Below are positions 57,041 to 64,000 of a DNA stretch of 64,000 bases, in pieces. The position numbers and the translations under genes are program-made. The stretch is from the NCBI GenBank assembly GCA_003665825.1, contig QPFY01000010.1, positions 434,001-498,000 on the forward strand, in the 5' to 3' direction. Numbering within the stretch: position 1 is the stretch's first letter; the number at the start of each line of letters is the position of its first letter. Origin of the DNA: Microbotryum silenes-acaulis (lineage: Eukaryota; Basidiomycota; Microbotryomycetes; Microbotryales; Microbotryaceae). Below the pieces are notes generated by a model. That model was not told where the DNA came from. It worked only from the letters and a program-made list of their open reading frames with translations, and did not search any database.

Positions 57041-57496
57041 TCAAGAGCCGCGGGAGCGCGCGCGAAACATTCTGGGCTGTACCGAGTTCACAGCAACGGC
57101 TCTAATTGCTGGATATTTTGCACTTATAACCTCTTGGCTGGTTGAACGAAGCGTTTGAGTCGTGAACCGCTCGAGCTGAAAAAGTCCCGCTCGAGCTTCG
57201 ATTTGCACCGGCCGGGGGACGAAGTCCTCGCCAAATTTGTCGACCAAGAGGAGTCTGAGCTTCTTACGTAACTCAATCGGGTCAACTCGATCTTCTTGAG
57301 TTAATTGTGATCTCCAGTGAGCAGCCCGAGAGCGACGGGTAGGCAGTTCGGGGGTTGTGTTGGTTGAGTGATGGTCCCTTGATGTGGTTGGCTTTGCCCT
57401 CGAAGCTGATCGTAAGGGCGACTCTCTGAAATCAATCGATGGAGACCGACGAGGTGTGCCCTTGACAGGCGTTTGCGTTTGGGCATGGTGGATCAT
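57041..57496 (-). pseudogene. Inverted RecQ-like N-terminal fragment
   Basis: Minus-strand frame of 151 residues. Residues about 72-105 read DPIELRKKLRLLLVDKFGED then FVPRPVQIEARAGLF, matching the region just before helicase motif I in RecQ-type proteins (LRxxLxxxFGxxxFRxxQxEA). The expected Walker A does not follow; the frame runs into unrelated sequence. It corresponds to the part missing upstream of piece 1, in opposite orientation. Confidence 0.5.
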
Positions 57497-57756
57497 GAGG
57501 GCGGTAGCGACGTCGTGGACTGGCGTTGTAACTTGTGGACCGAAGGTGAGACCGGTGAGGCGCGGCTGGCTGATTCACGTCGGCGCGAAGAACCGTCCCT
57601 CTGGGTCCGTGCGCGAGCCAGCTCCAAGTCGAAAATAACGACTTCTCACCGCTGTAACTCAATGAATAGGATTTGCAAGAGTCTTCCCTTGGGTAGATAC
57701 TCGAAAAAATAGCATAAGAGTGCGCCTATTGCAACGATTGTATAGGTTGATTTTAT

Positions 57757-57868
57757 TTGCCATGCTACAGCAAGGTGGTACTTTTCTGGGCCAAATTTCG
57801 ATAGGCAACTCAGCCAAACGCGCGGTACAAGCCCCTCCACAGAGTGGAGGGTTTCGAGCTTAGGCTTT
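57757..57868 (+). repeat. Degenerate direct repeat, copy 2
   Basis: Partner of 56719-56835 (see there). Ends about 320 bp before the FOL1 start. Confidence 0.6.
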
Positions 57869-58187
57869 CGGGGCTCCTACTTCGGGGCGACGAGCGAGGA
57901 CGAGCAGGCCCACCACTGCTCGAGCGGCCGGGACAGCTCGTTCCCCAAAGCTTGCTCGCTCGCCAAGTTATTCCGTCGGCCACATTCAAGTTGTTGGCGC
58001 ACTCGATTCTTGCGAAGCGTGACACTCAACACGTAAGAAATCTCGCGTCGGCGTGTGTTAAGACTCCAGCTACTGGCCCCGGTGGCATCGTAGTGGATCA
58101 CCATCGATCACCCGACTCAGCTCCCGCTTGTCTCAAGCTTGGCTGGATCGCCGCCGTCTCCGGTAGATCAACCTCAACACTGACGTC

Positions 58188-60946
58188 ATGGTCTTGATTC
58201 GATCCGACAGAATAACGCACGGAATCCCACACCGGCATGCTCCGATGATGCAACATCCGTCAGCTTCACTCCCCTCTCGCGACCTGATCCAGATCACCTC
58301 CTTGGCACTGCGAACTTCGAGCCTCGAACAGGATCTTTGGCAACGACCGAGCAAGGCGCAACCGCTCTTTGTCTCGCTGTGGATCCATACCGACGTGCAG
58401 GACGAAGCCTCGACCGACTCGCTGCTAGGATCGTCGCTCAACTACGGCACCGTCACCAAGGCGATCGAGAAGGCCGTCGCCGAGCTCGCACCCTTACCTC
58501 CTTCTCCGTCTTCATCCGACGAACTCAACCTGGATCTCGACTCCTTCGGTGGCCACCCTCTCGAAGCAATCGCAGAGCTTCTTGCCAAGGTTGTTCTCTT
58601 CCGATCCAACGCGCCTTGCGTTCGCCTCGAACTCACTCGCCCACGAGCCTTGCTCACCGCTGAGTCACTTGGGGTGGACATCTTTCGCACACGTGCCGAT
58701 TATACTGCTCCTGCGGATACCGATCCTTCAGCTTCGATCGAAGCCTTGACTTTGGATCCCTCGTCGCCCAACCTTGCTCACGACAAGCTCTTCGTCCGAG
58801 GTCTGCGCCGCTTCATCATCATCGGCATCAACGCTTGCGAACGCCTTGAAGAGCAAGAGGTCATCGTTGATCTCGACTTTTTAGCCAATCAAGAGGTTGT
58901 CATGGCCGCACATCGCTTGACGAACGGGGCCCGCCGTGAATGGCGGGCATGGCGACAGGTCGTCAAGAAGGTGGAGGAGGTGAGTTTCGATGGCAGTTGC
59001 AAGCCCGCGGAAGGGCCAGTCTTTGCGCCCAATCTCCAATCTCTTAATCTCTCCTAGTCCAAGCTGACTTTTCACCCCTCTCTTCTTTCCTCGAAACAGC
59101 AACTGAGCACATCTCAGCCCTTGACAATCGAACACATCACCACATCTCTCGCTCAACTGATCGTCACTCCACCGACCTGCTCGACAACCTCGCTGCCGCT
59201 TAGCTGGAACGTCCCACGGACGAGTGTGCGAGTATCCAAGCCATCGGCCCTCATGTTCGCGAAATATCCTTCCGTGCAAGTGACTCGCGATAGAAAGGAC
59301 TTCTTCGACGCCAATGGGGCACTTCGAGCATCAAGTGCACGGGGGCTGGCGACCGACGCTTGGAGCGCGGGAACGAGTGCCACGGCGGAGAGCTCGTTCA
59401 GTCAGTCCACAGCTGCGACTGAAATCGTGGAGGAAGGTGGTGAACCACACCGTGTCGTGCTTGGAGTTGGTACAAATATGGGGCAAAGGGTTCATAACAT
59501 TTCAGAGGCATTGAAAGAGCTCGGTGTCATCGGGAGTCAGAATGGGCACAAGACGAGAGTGGTCGGTACCAGCTTCCTCTACGAGAGCGAGGCGATGTAC
59601 GTCGAGGAGCAGGCAAAGTTTCTCAATGCTGCTGTAGAGGTGAGCTGATATACCTGACGAAAGTACGTAACAACCCGCTGACTTGGGGTGCCCCGACCGC
59701 ACTCGGCCAGATCGAAACCACGCTGGAACCTCTGCCTCTGCTCCACGCGCTCAAGTCGGTCGAGGATAGGCTTGGCCGGCAGAAGACGATCCGCAACGGG
59801 CCACGGATCATCGACCTGGACGTGTTATTCTACGATGACCTTGTATTTGACTCGCGGCAGACGACGACCAACGTCGTCACTCCCGAAGACAGGTGGCTTC
59901 AAATCCCGCATGCGAGTATCGCCGAGCGCGAGTTTGTTCTGCGGCCTCTCGTCGACTTGAACCCGCACTTTCGACACCCGAAACTGGGCCAAACGACGTC
60001 CAGCTTGCTGTACGCACTTTCGATCTGCCCGTCAACGCTCAAGAGGGTCATGCCTCTGTCAGCCTCGCTGGCACCAACCTTGCCCCTGCGGCGGACTTTG
60101 GTCATGTCGATCATCAACACGACACCGGACTCTTTCTCTGATGGCGGCGACAATGTCGATCTCAAAGCCTCTGTAGCCACTGCGCTGGGTCACCTTGCTG
60201 CCGGAGCCGACATCTTGGACATTGGAGGGATGAGTACACGGCCAGGTGCTGCGGATGTGACCCCAGAAGAAGAAGAAGCTCGCGTCGTGCCTCTCATCAA
60301 GGCGCTGCGGGAGCGAGGAGTGACGAACCCTATCTCGATCGATACCTTCCGCCCTTCGGTCGCCAAAGCTGCCGTCATCGCCGGTGCCGACATCATCAAC
60401 GACGTGATGGGGGGTGCGAGCGAGGGCATGCTTGAAGTGATGGCCGCCGCTGACGTCCCCGTTGTGTTGATGCATTCGCGGGGCACGCCAGCGACAATGT
60501 CAAAGATGACGGATTACGAGGCCGGTGACGTTGTGGCTGGCGTGCGACGAGAGCTTGCTCAGCGTATCCAAGAAGCTTTGGATGCGGGTGTCAAGAGGTG
60601 GAACATCATCGTCGATCCGGGTATCGGTTTCGCCAAGACGGGAGCGGACAATCTCGCACTGCTGCGAAGGTTGCCCGAAGTGCTCGGTCGACAGGAAGTC
60701 GGCAATTCCGCCGAGTATGATGACGACGATTCGACCTTGTTGCGTCAATTTCCTAGCCTAGTGGGACTCTCGAGGAAACGATTCATTGGGACGTTGACGG
60801 GGAAAGACGTGGCCAAGGATCGGGTGTTGGGTACCGCCGCGGGGGTGACGGCCAGTATCGCCGGAGGGGCCGACATCGTTCGGGTGCATGATGTCGAGGC
60901 AATGGTCGATGTTGCCAAAGTGGCTGATGGGATATACAGAAATTGA
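58188..60946 (+). CDS. FOL1: Trifunctional folate synthesis protein (DHNA aldolase - HPPK - dihydropteroate synthase)
   Basis: Three consecutive steps of folate synthesis in one protein, mitochondrial in yeast. Exons 58188-58982, 59100-59639, 59711-60946 join in phase to 856 residues. FolB-like half 1: IQITSLALRTSS ... SSLNYGTVTKAIE; FolB-like half 2: DKLFVRGLRRFIIIGINACERL. HPPK: VLGVGTNMGQRVHNISEAL and NGPRIIDLDVLFYDDLVFD. DHPS: SIINTTPDSFSDGG, DIGGMSTRPGA, ISIDTFRPSVA, INDVMGG, VLMHSRGTP, IIVDPGIGFAKT, GLSRKRFIG and IVRVHDV, all the expected pterin and pABA-site elements. No lesion seen. Length is close to yeast Fol1 (824). The DHPS module is the sulfonamide target in the family. Start at MVLIRSDRITHG; no obvious strong presequence, so location is uncertain. 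Confidence 0.96.
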
Positions 60947-61298
60947 GAACCATCGTGGTGGCGATTTTTGTAATGTGTCATCAGCATGTGCGTGAAGCCC
61001 CTGTCCCGTTTCGTGAATGGCCAATGGCCAATCGCTTCGATGTCACGAGGAGGCCCGTGCCAGCCCGTGCCTTGGGCGCTCGGCGAACTTGGTGCGCTTC
61101 GCAAGCCCCAGCCCACTTGTACCCTCAGCACCCTCACTGCGTCCCTTCCCACTTTGGCTGTTGGGTCTTCAAATCACCAGCTCGCACTGGACCGAGTTGC
61201 TTTCGAAAGAGCTGTGCATCCATCAGCATCGCCAATTGCTCGACCCCACATCGAAATCGTCGACCCCACACGTCATCCGGGAACAGACGACTGCAATC
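60947..61298. other. Intergenic region FOL1 / PPPDE gene
   Basis: About 350 bp, same-strand neighbours. The downstream gene's frame is open upstream of its ATG but shows no conserved residues. Nothing else noted. Confidence 0.4.
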
Positions 61299-63497
61299 AT
61301 GGTCGCCGCCGAGCCGATCTCGTTGTACGTGTATGACCTCAGCAACGGGATGGCGAAGCAATGGGGGAGAATGTTGACAGGCCGTGATGTTGAAGGAATC
61401 TGGTGCGTCGAGATCATGTCTCGCAGGAGGAAGGTTGTCGCACGCGCTTACGTGGCCGTGACGAGGACACTGACGATGACGTCTACCTTGCTGTACGAAC
61501 AGGCACACATCACTGGTCTTGCATGGGATGGAAGTGTTTTACGGACAAGGAATCGATATCGTCTCCCCACCTGGCACGACCCATGTAAGTCGACTAGCCT
61601 GCGCTTCCCGGGGTTGAGTCTGACCCCTATCCTCTTCAACTGTACAGCATGGCCGGCCGGTGAAACAACTCTCGATGGGGTCCACCCAGATAGACCACGA
61701 CACCTTTTTGGAGTACGCCCAGCATTACCGAGATCGTTGTATCATCCTCTGGAGTTGACTAAATGGTGCTCGTGCTTCCCCGCTGGTCGCGCAGATATAT
61801 TCAGGGCATGCGTGAGGTCTACTCCGCGGATCGATACCATTTGCTCGACTTCAACTGCAACACGTTCACGAATGACGTCCTTGGTTTCCTGTAGGTGCCC
61901 CGTACACCATGCACGTCTTGAGGGGTTGCGGACGGTGACTGAAAACGTCGGACGGCTGCAGGAACGGGAACCAGATCCCCGAAGACATCCGGAATCTGCC
62001 GAGCGAGATTATGAGCACGCCTTTCGGTCGCAACATGCGTCCCATGATCGACCAAATGTTCCGAGGAGGCAATGCTCGGCCCGATGCTTCCAACGCCGTC
62101 CAGTCACTGCTTCCGCCGACGACGGGCTCAAACTCCTCGACTGCGACTCCTTCTCAGCAGTCCATGGGATCGAATCTTCAAATTTGTACATCCCCCGCAT
62201 CGATGCAGACTGCTCTGTCCGAGAATCCGGCCGTTGCGGTCATGTTCACGTCGAACAGTTGTCCGCCTTGTAACGCTGTCAAGCCCTACTTTGAAGAGCT
62301 GGCGAGAACCCACGGTGCTGGCGCAAAGCGGATCGTTTTCGTCCTGGTCGAGATGGGCCTCGGTGGTGGTGCACAGGTTGCATCAGATCCGGCGTTCGGG
62401 GGACCGATACGTGCTACACCCACGTTCGTCTTTTTTGCTCGGGGCGAAAAGCTCGGACAGTGCCAGGGAGCGGATCGACAGGAGTTAAAGACCCAAGTTC
62501 AAATTTTGGAAATGGAGGTTTACCCGGGTGAGCGAGATGATTTGCGATCAGCCTGAAAAAGTACGTGCTGACCGGATCCTTGCACATAGCCCACGCCCAC
62601 ACCAAGCTATCCCTCCCGGCTGTCACGAAGCTCTCCAAGTCTCTGGCCCCCGTCACCTACCCTAGCTTCCCTCCACTACCCGTGCTTGCGAAGAAACTTG
62701 ATGCGAGCCTTGTCAACCACCAAGACAAGATAGATTCGACGACTCGTGATGTTTTGACCAAACGGGTCATTGCCTACCTTGCCGCTCTTCCAGCGCCGCC
62801 GGTCGCTCCTAAAACACCGCTACCTGCGGACGCGTGGATCCCAGCGACCGAGAAAGCACTCGAGGCCCTCGATCCTCAAGAGTGGTTCCCTCTCTTGGAC
62901 ACCTATCGGATAGCCCTAGCTCGGGACATATCTCGACTCTCCGCCTCGACTGATTTTACTTCCCTCATCCCACGACTACTTGAACGAACGTGCACCGACC
63001 TCGAATCGAGCGAGAAAGCCTTGATCCTCACGCTCGTCCGCTTCGTTTCCAACATGCTACCTTCACCTACGTTGGTTAACTTACTCCTCGAGCGGTCCTC
63101 CTTTGATACTGTCACAAGGATCATCGTACGAGCTCTACTTGATCCTGATCAGAGCGTGCGTAGCGCTGGGTCCGGTCTAGCTTGGTCCATCATCAGTCGG
63201 GTCTATGATCGTCGGGTCGGGTCGGCCTCGATCGACGCCGATGAAGAATGGCAAGTCGAGATGGCGAGTGCACTCTTCGAAGCCTTATCGAAGGAGGAAG
63301 AAAGCGTCGAGGTCGTGCATCGTTTGGCGGCTACGTTGGGTTTGTTGATGTTTCAGAGTTCACATGCGGACCCGGTCAAGGAATTGCTTGGGGTGCTGGG
63401 TCTGGAGGAGGTGGTCAATGGAAAAGCTAAGTTGCTTGAGGGGAACGCAGAGGTGGCTCAGTTATTCAAGGAGTTAGATATTTTGTGTCAATCATAG
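61299..63497 (+). CDS. PPPDE peptidase - thioredoxin - PUL domain fusion protein
   Basis: Exons 61299-61402, 61503-61584, 61648-61712, 61795-61890, 61962-62527, 62590-63497 join in phase to 606 residues. Residues 1-150: PPPDE (DUF862) deubiquitinase/deSUMOylase-type fold, with ISLYVYDLSNG, LTGRDVEGIWHTS (catalytic His), YGQGIDIVSPPGTTHG, YHLLDFNCNTFTND (catalytic Cys) and LPSEIMSTPFG. Residues about 210-310: thioredoxin fold with MFTSNSCPPCNAVKP (CPPC active site) and GPIRATPTFVFF (cis-Pro). Residues about 320-606: PUL domain, an Armadillo-like helical repeat that binds Cdc48/p97 in Ufd3/PLAA. This architecture is known in fungi; role likely in ubiquitin/SUMO removal linked to Cdc48 (inference). 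The donor of exon 3 is GTACGC. Confidence 0.92.
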
Positions 63498-63946
63498 ACT
63501 TATGAAGCTGGCAAGAACGACGCTTGTCATCTTGAACCCGATCAGCAGGTGCTTTCCTCGATGGCGCTGAGATTTTGAGTGGAGCGAGCTCAAACCCTCT
63601 CAAACCGGCCAAGTCCCTTCCCGGCCCGGTGATCACTAGACCACTCGCTCCTCTTCCAGTCCATGCCCCACCTTCGAGCCCACCGCCGACGATCCCGATT
63701 TGCGAACTCTTCCTCTACACAGCACTTCCTCACGCCATCGTGTGTGAAGTTGCAAGGGCATTCGGGTGCTCTCTACTGCCGAGAACACGGGTCTTCGACG
63801 TCATCCCCGACTTACATTTCAGCTGGCCGAGATCAAGATCGACCTTCGTAACGTTGTCCCTTCCACTCGTGTATCGTCGCTCTTGCGGCTCGACGTGGAC
63901 TTTGCTAGGTCGAAACCAGTGCTACGGAACTATCTCGAGATCCACC
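63498..63946. other. Intergenic region or 5' leader of the next gene
   Basis: About 450 bp. C-rich ORF shadows only; no recognisable protein. Confidence 0.4.
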
Positions 63947-64000
63947 ATGTCGAACGAGTCGATCGTCTCGCCTACGTCTACGAACGAGCCACCACCTGAG
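63947..64000 (+). CDS. Probable start of an unidentified gene, cut by window end
   Basis: ATG in a strong context (TCCACCATGTCG) opens a frame MSNESIVSPTSTNEPPPE that runs off the window. Ser/Pro/Glu-rich beginnings are common in fungal regulators but 18 residues give no family. Another frame is open over the same bases. Confidence 0.35.
   Translation, partial: MSNESIVSPTSTNEPPPE

Overview
The window reads as nuclear DNA of a fungus, most likely a basidiomycete, and by gene style probably a GC-rich Pucciniomycotina-type yeast or smut relative (inference). The grounds are many short GT-AG introns (about 50-110 bp) that restore long conserved reading frames, a trifunctional fungal FOL1 gene, a beta-flanking-type protein, and Copia and hAT elements. 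All exon joins were made by eye from splice signals, phase and family conservation.

Left arm (1-21 kb) is dense and mostly housekeeping. In order: a TBL1/SIF2-like WD40 corepressor subunit (minus, cut by the window edge), a short-chain dehydrogenase, mitochondrial ribosomal protein uL1m, TIM8 (divergent from uL1m), an unrecognised Ser-rich protein, a beta-flanking-like protein, an LPLAT/AGPAT-type acyltransferase, an Atos-domain protein, uracil phosphoribosyltransferase FUR1 (with an 18-nt microexon), nucleolar NOP13 and a mitochondrial-carrier-like protein.

Centre (21.6-33.1 kb, minus strand) is one giant gene. Sixteen exons join in phase to give about 3,360 residues: a short cytosolic N terminus, one membrane helix, four tandem units of about 700-780 residues related to DUF3712/Tag1 (LEA-2-like beta domains), and a Ser/Thr-rich tail. 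It is the most unusual gene of the window.

Right-centre (33-58 kb) is an accessory, decaying region. It holds a lesioned XPG/FEN-like nuclease gene and long non-coding stretches, then the remains of a RecQ-like helicase gene broken by three mobile elements: an intact Copia element (40.1-45.4 kb, TSD AGCCA), a hAT element (45.4-49.2 kb, clear TIRs, no TSD, damaged transposase) and a second Copia element (49.4-54.0 kb, TSD GATGA, identical-looking LTRs but a defective ORF). Further RecQ-like pieces follow at 55.4-56.2 kb and, inverted, at 57.0-57.5 kb.

Right arm (58-64 kb) returns to housekeeping genes: FOL1 (DHNA-HPPK-DHPS), a PPPDE-thioredoxin-PUL protein, and the probable start of one more gene at the edge.

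No rRNA, convincing tRNA, CRISPR or bacterial-type operon was seen.
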